In this document: piece by piece, positions 1 through 8,965 of the stretch
Layout: each line of letters opens with the position of its first letter
Numbering within the stretch: the first letter of the stretch is position 1
Source: Chitinophaga varians
GTDB taxonomy: Bacteria > Bacteroidota > Bacteroidia > Chitinophagales > Chitinophagaceae
Direction of reading: 5' to 3'
Assembly (NCBI RefSeq): GCF_012641275.1
Contig: NZ_JABAIA010000002.1
Coordinates: 186,001-250,000, forward strand
Length of the DNA: 64,000 nt
Notes under the pieces: model-generated
The model's input: the letters and a program-made list of their open reading frames with translations, nothing else
What the model was told of the DNA's origin: nothing
The model's database searches: none
Translations under genes and position numbers: made by a program

Positions 1-1707
1 AACCACGACCTGCTGACCTATGATACGTTGTTTGCCCTGCGGGCGGGCAATGACAGCATCAACCTGAACGAACATAACCTGAAGGCCTGGATATATGGGC
101 ACTGGCATATTAATTTTGCCCGTACCCATGGCAATACCGGTATCCGGTCGCTCTGCGCCGCGCCTCCGCCGGATGGCGGTATCGATAATGCAGCTTCCAA
201 CTTTGACGTGGTAGACATCGATAAAAACGGTATTTCGTTGGTGCAGCGCCGTTATACCTATGTGGAAAACCAGCTGGTCCTGGTATCTCCAACGATCAAC
301 GGTACCGCCTTTGACCAGGATAAAATGGTAGTCAGCGTAAACGCCTATCATACGGCATCGCCGGTGAAGACAGTACGTTTCCGTATGTTCGACAAAAATG
401 GCAACCTGCTGAAAGAACTGCCGTTGCAGCAACAGACAGACTGGAACTGGCGCGCTACCGCCGCAATACCGGTGGCTGCAAAAAATGACGTATATACAGC
501 AACGGTAGAGGCTACCCTCGGCACCGGCCGCATGCTCTTTGTCCGCGATACTTTCCGTTTGACTAAAACAGTCCTTCCCGCCGCTAAAAGCGCGGAATGG
601 CCGGAAGCCTTACAAAATGCGCAACGCACCGGCATCACTGGTCTTTCAGATGCAGGAACGCTCTCTTTGAAATGGACGGCCAACATCGGTGGTAACATCT
701 GGAAATCATCTCCCATATGCGCCGAAGGCAAAATCTTTGTGGGCACCATCGATGACGAAGGCAACCATCATTGTCATATCACGGCGCTGGACGCCAATAC
801 CGGCGGCCTGTTATGGCAGTTCCCCACTGGTAATTCCATTAAACACAGCATGAGCTACAGTAGCGGCGTATTACTGGCTACGGATGCAGAAGGCGTTACC
901 TATGCGCTGGAAGCGGCCACCGGAAAACTGCGCTGGAAACATCGGGGCAATCAGCAATCGCTGCCTGGTTATAACTCCGGCGGGGTAGCACAGGACGGTG
1001 TGTATTACACCGGTGCGGCCAATAACCTGCAGGCGCTGGATATCCGCAATGGTCAGGTGAAATGGACCAACCGCGACTGGACCGGCGGCGAAGGTACGCC
1101 CGCCTCCATGGCATTGCGTAACGGTCAGCTGATCACCGGCTCCAACTGGAACCACCTCTATGCCCACGATGCAGCCACCGGCCGCGTACAATGGAAACGC
1201 AGCGATGAAGGCCTTCGCTTCCGCAGCGGCACGCCTGCTTTCTTCGATGACAAATTATACGTACACGGCATCAATAAACTGCATGTGCTGGAACCCGCTA
1301 CCGGAAAGACTATCGACAGTATTCCGGTGACTGCCGAACTGAAGACCATGACGGCGCCGCTGGTAACATCACAATATATCATTACCTGCACAGCCTCCGG
1401 TGGCATGATGGCTTTCGATAAAAAGACGAAGGCGCAGGTATGGCAGTTTGTACCCGGTGAAGCATTGTTCTATACCGCTCCCTATACTACACCTTCTTCC
1501 GCCACGATAGAGTCCACGCCGCTGCTGGCCGGCAATAGCCTGCTGGTGGGCGCTTCCGATGGATTTGTATATGCAGTGGACCTCGCGTCAGGAAAGATGT
1601 TGCGCCGCATTGCAACAGGAGCGCCTGTCTTCGCCGATATGGCGGTATACAACGGAATGTTGTATGTAGCTGACTTTTCGGGGAATGTGAACGCGTATGC
1701 GTTGTAA
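1..1707 (+). CDS. Metallophosphoesterase with C-terminal PQQ-like beta-propeller (5' end missing)
   Basis: The gene is already open at base 1, so its start lies outside the window. The first visible residues include NHD, and about 30 residues on comes GHWH, the last two metal-binding motifs of calcineurin-like phosphoesterases. After a short all-beta linker (about residues 75-190) the rest is a repeat-rich propeller with recurring units such as ALDANTGGLLWQF, ALEAATGKLRWKH and ALDIRNGQVKW, typical of PQQ-binding-like repeats. In Bacteroidota such fusions are usually exported. The substrate cannot be told from sequence; a phosphodiesterase or nucleotidase role is a family-level inference. It ends just before a perfect palindromic terminator shared with the convergent gene. 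Confidence 0.85.
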   Translation, partial: NHDLLTYDTLFALRAGNDSINLNEHNLKAWIYGHWHINFARTHGNTGIRSLCAAPPPDGGIDNAASNFDVVDIDKNGISLVQRRYTYVENQLVLVSPTINGTAFDQDKMVVSVNAYHTASPVKTVRFRMFDKNGNLLKELPLQQQTDWNWRATAAIPVAAKNDVYTATVEATLGTGRMLFVRDTFRLTKTVLPAAKSAEWPEALQNAQRTGITGLSDAGTLSLKWTANIGGNIWKSSPICAEGKIFVGTIDDEGNHHCHITALDANTGGLLWQFPTGNSIKHSMSYSSGVLLATDAEGVTYALEAATGKLRWKHRGNQQSLPGYNSGGVAQDGVYYTGAANNLQALDIRNGQVKWTNRDWTGGEGTPASMALRNGQLITGSNWNHLYAHDAATGRVQWKRSDEGLRFRSGTPAFFDDKLYVHGINKLHVLEPATGKTIDSIPVTAELKTMTAPLVTSQYIITCTASGGMMAFDKKTKAQVWQFVPGEALFYTAPYTTPSSATIESTPLLAGNSLLVGASDGFVYAVDLASGKMLRRIATGAPVFADMAVYNGMLYVADFSGNVNAYAL

Positions 1708-1734
1708 TGGTTACTATCCTATCTGCTATAAACA

Positions 1735-1770
1735 GAAAAGCAAAGAACGATCGTTCTTTGCTTTTCTTAT
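1735..1770. terminator. Bidirectional terminator hairpin
   Basis: A perfect 16-bp inverted repeat (1735-1750 against 1751-1766) starts with an A-rich arm and ends in CTTTTCTTAT. It lies between two convergent genes and can form in either transcript, so it probably ends both. Confidence 0.75.
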
Positions 1771-1790
1771 TTCAACTGGTTTGGTACGTC

Positions 1791-2207
1791 TTACTGGAAA
1801 TCGCTGTTTCTGGCTTCTTTTGCAGCGGCCTGGCTGTCGCGGGTGTTTTTCTGTACCGCGATGGCGCCGAAAATGCTCAGCAGGAACGCAAAAGCATAGA
1901 ACCCTTTTTCGCTGGGGAGGAGCGTGGCATTCCACAAACCGATGATCAGCAGTACGATGGCTATCAGCATGGATACCCAGCTGATGCCGTAGTACATATC
2001 AGTTACGGGAATGTTTTCCAGCCTGTCGCGTACGCACTTCTGCACAGACACCGCCGCAAAAAGCGCATACATCAGGATGGTGAAATAATAACCTTTTTCA
2101 TTCAGCTGCATGGTGGCGTTCCACAGCCCGATAAGGTATCCCACAACGCCGGCAAGCAAGCCTACCCAGGATGTGGCGATAAAGGCCATTGATGGTTTTT
2201 GTTTCAT
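1791..2207 (-). CDS. YiaA/YiaB-family inner membrane protein
   Basis: This 138-residue protein carries two copies of a two-helix unit, at about residues 8-55 and 75-120. Each has the signature IGLWNAT followed by an EKGxY turn, and each is closed by a VQK stretch, which matches the YiaA/YiaB two-helix domain. Four membrane helices are predicted by eye. The function of the family is unknown. It stands alone on the minus strand between the palindromic terminator and the tRNA gene. The start is an ATG followed by a Lys-rich N-terminus. Confidence 0.85.
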   Translation of the reverse strand: MKQKPSMAFIATSWVGLLAGVVGYLIGLWNATMQLNEKGYYFTILMYALFAAVSVQKCVRDRLENIPVTDMYYGISWVSMLIAIVLLIIGLWNATLLPSEKGFYAFAFLLSIFGAIAVQKNTRDSQAAAKEARNSDFQ

Positions 2208-2341
2208 GGATTAATTGTTGTTAAAAAAAGGATGAACATTGTGGTGATAAGGATATCTCCGTTGATATATTTTACAATATAATAATACTATTTATTTCTG
2301 ATACCGGAGGATATGTTGAGGAGAAAGACAATTGGGTCACC

Positions 2342-2376
2342 AAAATAAAAAAATCCCGGGCATTACCCGGGATTTT
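2342..2376 (-). terminator. Rho-independent terminator of tRNA-fMet
   Basis: A 10-bp stem (2351-2360 with 2366-2375, core TCCCGGG/CCCGGGA) and a 5-base loop lie just 3' of the tRNA on the minus strand. A run of seven T follows in the transcript. Confidence 0.85.
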
Positions 2377-2381
2377 CTTTG

Positions 2382-2453
<72 letters not shown>

Positions 2454-2687
2454 ATGAGGTTGCAAATGTAGGCAATAAAATCAAACTACAAAATTTAACA
2501 GAAAATTTTTTTGCTGTTAACGTGTAGGAAATGTGAACGATAATAGAGAAACATCCTGTTGGCATTTACCGCTTTGTTATGCCAGTAAAGCGTTTGCGGG
2601 TTGTCTTCCGGTGTCGTCTATACGCTCCTCATCACGCTGAAAATATTTTATTTATTTTTTTAGAAAGACGAAAAAGGGTGTACATCG

Positions 2688-3455
2688 CTATATATCTGAG
2701 TAATCTGTGGGACGTAAAAAGGTGATTTCGGATTTAGACACGTTGTGTGCATAACCCGGCATCGCCTGTAATTTTTTCCAGGCCGGGTCAGCGGAAAATG
2801 ATTTCCAGTGTGCATCACGATCGGCTTTGTTATTGAACGTTGTCATATACATGAGATTGGGCATACGGCTACCGGAAAGCACAGCGCCATAAAACACTGC
2901 ATTGAAGCCCAGCTGCCGGAAAATGCCGATCTCATCGCCGTCGTTGAACATCTGTACTTTGTTGACATGATACTGCTCAGTAGGACTCTCATAACTGCGT
3001 AATTCGTATACCCGTTCCGTTTTGGGAGCAGACAGTGCCGGCATGGTCATGACAGGTGCATTGGGAAAAGCCTGCAGCAGGATAGACTCCAGCCGGTTGT
3101 AAGGGATATCGTTCTAGGCCGCGTCCAGGTAAGAACGGCCGGAGTCGTGGAAGGCCTTGTCAGCAGACAGCTTTTTGTCCAGCTGCAACAGCTGTTCCAT
3201 ATTCCGGAAAGGCACCAGCACATAAATGCGTATATCCGCAGTGTCTATGGCAACAGGTTTAAAGACGCCCACTGTACTGATACCCGCACGATGCAGGGCC
3301 GGCAGGTAAGCGGCTTGCAGAAAACTGTCCACCCTGGCTTCCTGGGCGGTTGTTTTCAGGTGATAGATCTTTATCTGGTAGAGTTGCCTTTCTTTGGCCA
3401 TCAGCTGGAAACAACCCAGCAGCAGTGCTGTAAGCAGAAACGTGGAGAACTTCAT
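2688..3455 (-). pseudogene. NIPSNAP-family exported protein interrupted by an in-frame amber codon
   Basis: The start used is the ATG at 3455, which gives the signal peptide MKFSTFLLTALLLGCFQLMA. The frame runs as two NIPSNAP-like ferredoxin-fold halves, an N-terminal half with LYQIKIYHLK and a C-terminal half with VYELRSYESP. A single TAG at 3114-3116 follows YLDAA, and the frame then continues NDIPYNRLESILL without another stop for 142 codons. From memory, related proteins have a Tyr there (AAYNDxPY), so the stop looks like a one-base change from TAT or TAC. Translation would yield a 113-residue fragment, or a second product from the internal ATG at 3050. It could also be a sequencing error. 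Confidence 0.8.
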
Positions 3456-3524
3456 GGTTGATGATTTATATCCAACAAAATAATAGATTTTGATCTGGAA
3501 TGCTAGTCTCAGTGATGAATACAT

Positions 3525-3532
3525 TATTTTTG
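3525..3532 (+). promoter_or_regulatory. Putative -7 box upstream of the SUFU-domain gene
   Basis: TATTTTTG fits the Bacteroidota -7 consensus TAnnTTTG exactly and lies 31 bp before the ATG at 3564. No convincing -33 TTTG was found. Confidence 0.4.
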
Positions 3533-3563
3533 GAGAATTCTGTATTACAAAAAAATTGATGTT

Positions 3564-4679
3564 ATGCCCGATCCGGTTATGTTACTGGAAGAAACCAACA
3601 GCCGTAATACTATGTATGCGGTGGTAGAACAGGATGACAGAGTTGCTTATTTTTATCTGTATCCTTCAGAACTGCTGGCCAACAAATATTCGCCGCGGCC
3701 CTGCTGGCTGCGCAATCTGAAGCCGGCACCGCAGAAAAAAGATGTACAGGCCATGGAGGAAGGTATGGCCCCCATGCTGGAAGCCCGTTATTGTAACCAT
3801 CCGGAAGGGAAAGCACCGCTAGACCCCGCCTTGATACGCATCGTATGGATGGAGGAAGGCGACGGCGCCGCGCTGATCTATGACGGTGAGCTGATGGCCG
3901 TTATCCCGGGCTGGACGCTGTACACACAGGAACGTGCCGTTAGTTATGCCGCCGACTGCATCGACGCTGGTGAGGACAGCCTCATGTTCCCGCTGGGAAC
4001 ACCGGAAACCAATCAACTGCATAAAAAAGTAGCGGAAGCCACTGCCTTCTGGGACGACTGGTCCGATGAAACCAGCCAGACATGGAGCATCCTGCAACAG
4101 CAGTATCTCGATGCCTATGAAGCCGTACTGGGCCCGACTGTAAAATACTATGCCATAGATGGTGGCAAATGGCCTCCTATCGGTATGGCCCGTTTTGAGA
4201 AAGATGATGTGGTGTACTTCGTGACACTGGGCGTAAGCATCCGGCCAATGCCATGGGTGGAAATGCTGTACAATGACAAGGCGGCCGGGTTCCGCAGGAT
4301 GGAGCTGGCGCTGGCCGTCAGCAAAAAAGACTTCGATGAGAAAACGATCATGAATTTTGCAGGCATGGTGTCTGGTCTGGCTGACCGTCCCTGGAGACAG
4401 GTCACCTGGCTTGGAGAAGGCCACACCATCACCTTCAGCGAGCTGCCGGCGCCCTACGAAAGCATGATATTGTCTTCGGCGCTGTATACCGGTCCTGCCA
4501 TCGAAATGCCCGTGATGTACAATGATCCTGTTAACCTTTACTGGGCATCCCCGATCACCAAAGCAGAACGATTGTTTGCTCACGAACAACCCAACGGCGG
4601 CTATGTGCTGCTGGAGAAAATGATAAACAACGGTATCAATCACCTTATACAACCCCGGAAGGAGGTAGTGGCCGGTTAA
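3564..4679 (+). CDS. Suppressor-of-fused (SUFU)-like domain protein
   Basis: This 371-residue protein has no signal peptide, so it is probably cytoplasmic. Residues from about 195 resemble the bacterial SUFU domain: YFVTLGVS, RPMPW, RRMELALAV, LADRPWRQVTWL with GHTI, and near the end WASPITKAER. In bacteria this domain is often found in immunity proteins of polymorphic toxin systems, but no toxin is next to it here, so its role is open. The N-terminal half (1-190) is not recognised. Its stop overlaps the convergent neighbour by 4 bp. Confidence 0.6.
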   Translation: MPDPVMLLEETNSRNTMYAVVEQDDRVAYFYLYPSELLANKYSPRPCWLRNLKPAPQKKDVQAMEEGMAPMLEARYCNHPEGKAPLDPALIRIVWMEEGDGAALIYDGELMAVIPGWTLYTQERAVSYAADCIDAGEDSLMFPLGTPETNQLHKKVAEATAFWDDWSDETSQTWSILQQQYLDAYEAVLGPTVKYYAIDGGKWPPIGMARFEKDDVVYFVTLGVSIRPMPWVEMLYNDKAAGFRRMELALAVSKKDFDEKTIMNFAGMVSGLADRPWRQVTWLGEGHTITFSELPAPYESMILSSALYTGPAIEMPVMYNDPVNLYWASPITKAERLFAHEQPNGGYVLLEKMINNGINHLIQPRKEVVAG

Positions 4680-6580
4680 CGGCCACTATCCGCTCCGGCG
4701 AAGATGCCGGGCGCAAATGCTTTCAATGCCGCTGCTGCGGCAGGCTTCAGTAATATATAACGTTGATCTGTATACGATTCCCCGTCGCCTTCCAGCTGGT
4801 ACAGCCGGAAAGCTGACCCCTGTTTGCCCAATGCTTCATTGATGACCCGAAGGGCGTTCACCTGTTCAGGTTGACGGTCGGCAGAAAAAACAAAACGGCG
4901 CGCATGGAGCCGCTGTAGGGCTTCCTGTGTGCGGTGGGAAAGGCTTTGCAGGTCCGCCACGCTGCTGAACCAGGCAGGGGAGAAGGACAGTGCATCCTGG
5001 TAACCGGCAGGGTTCTGTTCGCGGATGGAAGCCTGCAACAACGCTGTGTCCTGCTGCGGGAATAACTGGTGCTGGCGGCACAGCGCCACAAAGGAATCGA
5101 TTTGCTGCCTGTTCAGACGGGTACGGGTGTCGAAGTACTGATAAGGGTACACGGCATAGTCATAATCACCGGGACTACCGTTGTAGCAACCTTCTATGCG
5201 GTCGAACAGGTAGGGCGACTGTAACAGCTTCGCCTGCGCTTCGTTGAGCAGCGCCAGGAACACGGTGTCGGGTTGCAGCGGCTCGTAGCGGGTAAAGCGG
5301 TTGGGCTGTATGAAAAAGAAACGGCGCTGATCGTGCTGGTCTTCCAGGTAATGATTGAGGAATTGCAGGTTCTCCGGCCGTATCCAGGATTCAAATTCTT
5401 TTTCGTCGATCGTCTCCTTGTACAGGTGGCCGTTGAGCCGCAGCGTGGCCGACAGTATTTTGGCCGACCTGCTGAGTGCCAGTTGCTCCTGGTAAGGATA
5501 CAGGCCATCGGCATTGGGGGCGGCTTTCAGTATCCGTATATCCGTTGCCGTTAAAGGGAACAGCTGTTTTGATATTTTATCGGTGGCCTGCTCAAAGAAA
5601 GACCGGATGGAGGTGACGGGGATTTCTCCATAGTGGCTCACCGGTACGAGGTCGTAGGGCTGTATGTCTGTGGCGGTACAAAGCGGTACGGCGGATTTAC
5701 AGTCAGAGAGGATATCAGTTGAGGACAGCAGGGTATATGGCCGGTAACGGGCGATGATCTGTTGTTTCGTGGCTTCGCTGATCAATCCCGTTTGTTGCAG
5801 GCTGTCGAGGCATAACAACTGTTGTTGTTTCAGGTAAGGATACTTATCGAGGTAGGTGATATATCTTTCCAGCTCCCCGAGCGCATTGGTATGGCTGACG
5901 GACCCGTAGATATTTTTTCCGTTTTGATAGTAGATGTTGATCGCCGAATCTGTTTCCGGGAGGAAGCCTGCCTGTCTGAAGAGATTGACCCAACGGAGGT
6001 AGGGGGCGTAGATGGCTGTTCTTTCCTGTTGGGCAGCCGGCGTGTCGGTTTGGTCGTTGACTGCCAGGTCGAGGGGGCTGTCTGCCATATAAGGCGCCAT
6101 TGCTGGGCCAAACCAGCCATGGAGGCGGACGGTGAGGGAGTCGCTGCTGTCGTAATTAGACCGGCAGTAATCGGCCGAGTGAAGCAGGAACCCGAAAAGG
6201 TCGTGGCGGGAGGGAAACCGGGCCGCTAGGAAACGGGCTTCGGCGAACTGGTTGTCATGCCCTGACCATGGGTATTGCTGAATGGCCGCCAGGGAATCCA
6301 GTGTGGCCATGGGTATCCGGGTTTGCCCGGGGATGATGTCGAGGAAGTCGGCTTCTGCTACAAAAATGGCCTGCCTGGGCAGTTGCGTTTTATCGAGCCC
6401 CTGATATAGTCTGAGTGGTTGACCACCGGCAAACCGGAGCAGTTCTTCCTGTCCGGCAGGTGTTAAAACCTCCAGCTGCCCGAGTTTGCGGGCCATGTCG
6501 GAGACAGTGGAAAGCGGTAGCTGTTGGGCGTTGGCAGTGATGTGGCTAACAAATAGCAATACTGACAGTAAGTATTTCAT
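4676..6580 (-). CDS. Exported protein of unknown function, 634 residues
   Basis: The N-terminus is a clear Sec signal peptide (hydrophobic run LLSVLLFVSHI followed by TANAQQ). The mature protein is mixed alpha/beta, rich in Gln, Leu and Tyr, with no membrane helix and no motif I recognise. Two Cys, at CKSAVPLC in mid-protein, could form a local disulfide. It stands alone on its strand, convergent with the SUFU-like gene and divergent from the sigma factor at 6725. A periplasmic or surface-anchored location follows from the signal peptide; no function is proposed. Confidence 0.75.
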   Translation of the reverse strand: MKYLLSVLLFVSHITANAQQLPLSTVSDMARKLGQLEVLTPAGQEELLRFAGGQPLRLYQGLDKTQLPRQAIFVAEADFLDIIPGQTRIPMATLDSLAAIQQYPWSGHDNQFAEARFLAARFPSRHDLFGFLLHSADYCRSNYDSSDSLTVRLHGWFGPAMAPYMADSPLDLAVNDQTDTPAAQQERTAIYAPYLRWVNLFRQAGFLPETDSAINIYYQNGKNIYGSVSHTNALGELERYITYLDKYPYLKQQQLLCLDSLQQTGLISEATKQQIIARYRPYTLLSSTDILSDCKSAVPLCTATDIQPYDLVPVSHYGEIPVTSIRSFFEQATDKISKQLFPLTATDIRILKAAPNADGLYPYQEQLALSRSAKILSATLRLNGHLYKETIDEKEFESWIRPENLQFLNHYLEDQHDQRRFFFIQPNRFTRYEPLQPDTVFLALLNEAQAKLLQSPYLFDRIEGCYNGSPGDYDYAVYPYQYFDTRTRLNRQQIDSFVALCRQHQLFPQQDTALLQASIREQNPAGYQDALSFSPAWFSSVADLQSLSHRTQEALQRLHARRFVFSADRQPEQVNALRVINEALGKQGSAFRLYQLEGDGESYTDQRYILLKPAAAAALKAFAPGIFAGADSGR

Positions 6581-6724
6581 ATTGACAATGGGTAAAATTC
6601 TGATCGAAGATAGTGTTATGGATAATTCTTTGAAAATGAGTTTCTTTAAATTTTTTTTTGAAAATGTTGTAACGAAAGGGCCGACCCGGATACTAATGAG
6701 GAAAATGTACTAAAGCAATCCGTC

Positions 6725-7228
6725 TTGAAAAATAAGGAGCAGGAATTTCTGGCACATATAGAAAGTAACAAGGGGATCATTCACAAGATCTGTAAGATGT
6801 ATATGGATACTGCTGATGATCAACAGGACCTGTTCCAGGAAATTGTTTATCAGTTATGGAAGTCGTACGGTTCTTTTCAGGAGCAGAGCCGTTTTTCCAC
6901 CTGGATGTACCGGGTGGCGCTGAATACCGCGATTGTTTTTTTTAAGAAGGAGCGACGGCAGATACAGACATCCGATACTATGCCGGAGTACCTGGCAGAG
7001 GAAGACCATCGCACATCGGAGCGGGAGTGGCAGTTGTATCATTTTTACAGGGCGGTGCAGCAGCTGGAGCGGTTGGAAAAAGCGCTGGTATTTTATCACC
7101 TCGAAAATTATTCTCACCGGGAGATAGCAGACAACCTGGGCATCTCGGAAGGTAATGCCCGTGTAAAGCTCAACCGGGCCAAAATAAAATTAAAGGAACT
7201 GATTAAACTACAAGGATATGAATTTTGA
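6725..7228 (+). CDS. ECF-type RNA polymerase sigma factor
   Basis: This 167-residue protein has a sigma-70 region 2 at about 10-80 (DLFQEIVYQLWKSY, FSTWMYRVALNTA) and region 4 at about 110-160 (YSHREIADNLGISEGNARVKLNRAKIKL). The only usable start in this frame is a TTG at 6725, since no in-frame ATG lies upstream. The last 11 bases overlap the next gene, so the two are translationally coupled and the partner is probably its anti-sigma factor. Confidence 0.9.
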   Translation: MKNKEQEFLAHIESNKGIIHKICKMYMDTADDQQDLFQEIVYQLWKSYGSFQEQSRFSTWMYRVALNTAIVFFKKERRQIQTSDTMPEYLAEEDHRTSEREWQLYHFYRAVQQLERLEKALVFYHLENYSHREIADNLGISEGNARVKLNRAKIKLKELIKLQGYEF

Positions 7229-7835
7229 TGATATACAATCACTGTGGAATGCAGACGACGGGGGGAAAGATATGGTGGTCCCTGATAACGTGGAAAAGAT
7301 AAAGTCTGCACATCATCCGGTGGTTAAAATCCGGAAGGCGATGAAGCGGGAAGGCTGGGTACAGTTGGCTTCCATTATCATACTGGCATTTGCGCCAATG
7401 TATTTTAAGTCTGATATACTGACGGTTGCTTATTACTGTTTGTATGGGGTAATGTTAGCGTTGAGCGGATATTATTTCTACCGTTTTTATCTGTTTTACC
7501 GCCGGCTGGGCACTGCTGTGTTATCAGCGAAAGAACATTTATATGAAGTGTATTACGACATACAGCTGCATATAGAGATGTACCGGTCGTTTTCATATGG
7601 GCTCATGATGTTGGCATTGGGATTTGTGACGATGTATGTACTGACTGTGCCGGGGAGTTTACATGCCGCTATAGGGAATGATTTCAGGGGTACGACAGTG
7701 ATAAAGACAGTATTTATTTTCGTGGTTTTTATAGGAGGGATAGTGGTGTCTACCGAAATGTGGATAAAGAGATGTTATGGGATGTATCTGAAGGAGATAA
7801 AAAAGATAAAGGATGAATTAAAAGAAAACATTTGA
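7218..7835 (+). CDS. Membrane protein coupled to ECF sigma factor, putative anti-sigma
   Basis: This 205-residue protein has a short cytoplasmic N-terminus (MNFDDIQSLWNAD) and four hydrophobic helices at about 48-65, 70-95, 125-147 and 160-180. A basic tail follows. The start of the N-terminus resembles short segments seen in membrane proteins encoded next to ECF sigma factors in Bacteroidota. It lacks the FecR and zinc anti-sigma motifs, so an anti-sigma role rests on the gene overlap alone. A terminator follows directly. Confidence 0.65.
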   Translation: MNFDDIQSLWNADDGGKDMVVPDNVEKIKSAHHPVVKIRKAMKREGWVQLASIIILAFAPMYFKSDILTVAYYCLYGVMLALSGYYFYRFYLFYRRLGTAVLSAKEHLYEVYYDIQLHIEMYRSFSYGLMMLALGFVTMYVLTVPGSLHAAIGNDFRGTTVIKTVFIFVVFIGGIVVSTEMWIKRCYGMYLKEIKKIKDELKENI

Positions 7836-7856
7836 AACAATCGGTTGCGAGTGTGT

Positions 7857-7894
7857 ATTCCCGTTAATAATTAGTTAACGGGAATATTTTTTTT
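7857..7894 (+). terminator. Rho-independent terminator
   Basis: An 11-bp stem (7857-7867 with 7875-7885, ATTCCCGTTAA) with a 7-base loop is followed by a T-rich run. It closes the sigma/membrane-protein operon. Confidence 0.85.
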
Positions 7895-8098
7895 ATGGGT
7901 GTATTAGTGTGTGGTAAAGGGTTTGGGCCGGATGTGACCGGGTATGCCATCGAGTTGTTAAAGAAATTTTAAAATGATGATGGTGGTCATCGCTATGAAA
8001 ATTATTTAGCTCTAATATTGTGTCACAAACCTTGATAAAAGAATGCGCATTTCATCATTCAGGTTGCTGTTTTCTCAAAACTTTTAAACCCAAAAAAA

Positions 8099-8689
8099 AT
8101 GAAAAAGCTATTATTGTCTGCAGCTTTTGCAATTGCTGCCTTAGGCGGTTACGCGCAATCAGGATCTGCTCCTGTTTCTCCCAATTCCCAAGCCCCTTCA
8201 TGCTGCGGTGTTTCTTCTGACTATTCTGCAGTGCTCGTTAGCCTTGAATTATGCAATGTAATTGAAATTTGCCCTCCGTTGGATGTTATGTGCGCAAAAT
8301 TCGATAGCAAAGAAGATTATAACTGCGGTGAAGAGCTTGAAGACTTCTTCGGTCACAAATCTGCTAATTTTACTGTTAGCTCCAACAGAAACTTTAACGT
8401 AACTATCAAATCTTCTTCCCCTAACTTCTTGTATGTAGGTAGCGGTACTGGTAATACTGTTATGCCTTGCTCTATCCTGAAATACAACCTGAGCAGCAAC
8501 GGTACTGGTGGTACTAACGCTACTCCGATGTCCTGGAATCCGCTGACAGTTGCTGCTGCTCCATTGATCAACAATGGCGTACACGGTGTCAACAAACCTT
8601 TCTCTGTGAAATTCAAAGCTGATCCAGGATGGGATTTCGCTGCAGGCACTTATGGTCTGGGTGTTATTTTGACTGCAACACAGTTATAA
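8099..8689 (+). CDS. Cys-rich secreted protein, pilin-like beta-sandwich (candidate surface subunit)
   Basis: The 196-residue protein begins with a signal peptide (MKKLLLSAAFAIAALGGYAQ). The mature part has seven Cys: CC near residue 40, three in LCNVIEICPP...MC, one in YNCGEE and one in MPCS. The second half is all-beta and ends in AGTYGLGVILTATQL, a closing strand like that of secreted pilin, WxL and spore-coat-U-like proteins. A helical, acidic stretch sits between (EELEDFFGH). It is followed by a strong hairpin and then the usher-like gene, so it may be the assembled subunit of that system. Codon use is plain and AT-richer than its neighbours. The exact family is not recognised. Confidence 0.6.
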   Translation: MKKLLLSAAFAIAALGGYAQSGSAPVSPNSQAPSCCGVSSDYSAVLVSLELCNVIEICPPLDVMCAKFDSKEDYNCGEELEDFFGHKSANFTVSSNRNFNVTIKSSSPNFLYVGSGTGNTVMPCSILKYNLSSNGTGGTNATPMSWNPLTVAAAPLINNGVHGVNKPFSVKFKADPGWDFAAGTYGLGVILTATQL

Positions 8690-8708
8690 TATCAAGGATT
8701 GGACGCTC

Positions 8709-8740
8709 AAGTAAGCCTTTTCAATGGAGAAGGCTTACTT
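8709..8740 (+). terminator. Intergenic hairpin after the secreted subunit gene
   Basis: AAGTAAGCCTT (8709-8719) pairs perfectly with AAGGCTTACTT (8730-8740) around a 10-base loop. No T-run follows, so full termination is doubtful. It may protect the upstream mRNA or lower expression of the usher-like gene. Confidence 0.5.
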
Positions 8741-8755
8741 GCCCAAAAACTGAAG

Positions 8756-8944
8756 CTGGATATTTTGTTGGATGTTATGTGGATGGATGGTTCGTTGGAT
8801 GTTAGTATGTTGGATATTAGATGTTAGATGTTTGATGTTTTTTACGTTGGATGTTACCTCAATGAGTTGGATGTTACCTCTTTAACCTGGATGTTACCTC
8901 AATAAGTTGGATGTTTCCCGAGAGAGATGAAGTTGGATGTACCC
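8756..8944 (+). repeat. Short tandem repeat tract, TTGGATGTTACCTC-like units
   Basis: TTGGATGTT-type units start at 8768, 8795, 8810 (variant), 8847, 8867, 8887, 8907 and 8932, with denser decayed copies at 8818-8840. Four units (8847-8920) repeat with an exact 20-bp period and share TGGATGTTACCTC. The tract fills most of the gap between the subunit and usher-like genes and runs into the possible upstream start at 8927. Confidence 0.85.
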
Positions 8945-8965
8945 CTTTTACCCCCTGTCAGCCAG

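Noticed and set aside
1735..1770. Perfect palindrome as the end of a mobile element
   Set aside because: It lies exactly between two convergent stops with no transposase or partner repeat; a terminator explains it.
3819..4652. 277-codon open frame opposite the SUFU-like gene
   Set aside because: It has an odd His-rich composition without domains, and the plus-strand protein carries recognisable SUFU motifs.
8756..8944. Possible CRISPR array
   Set aside because: Units are 13-20 bp with no unique 30-bp spacers, and no cas gene is present.
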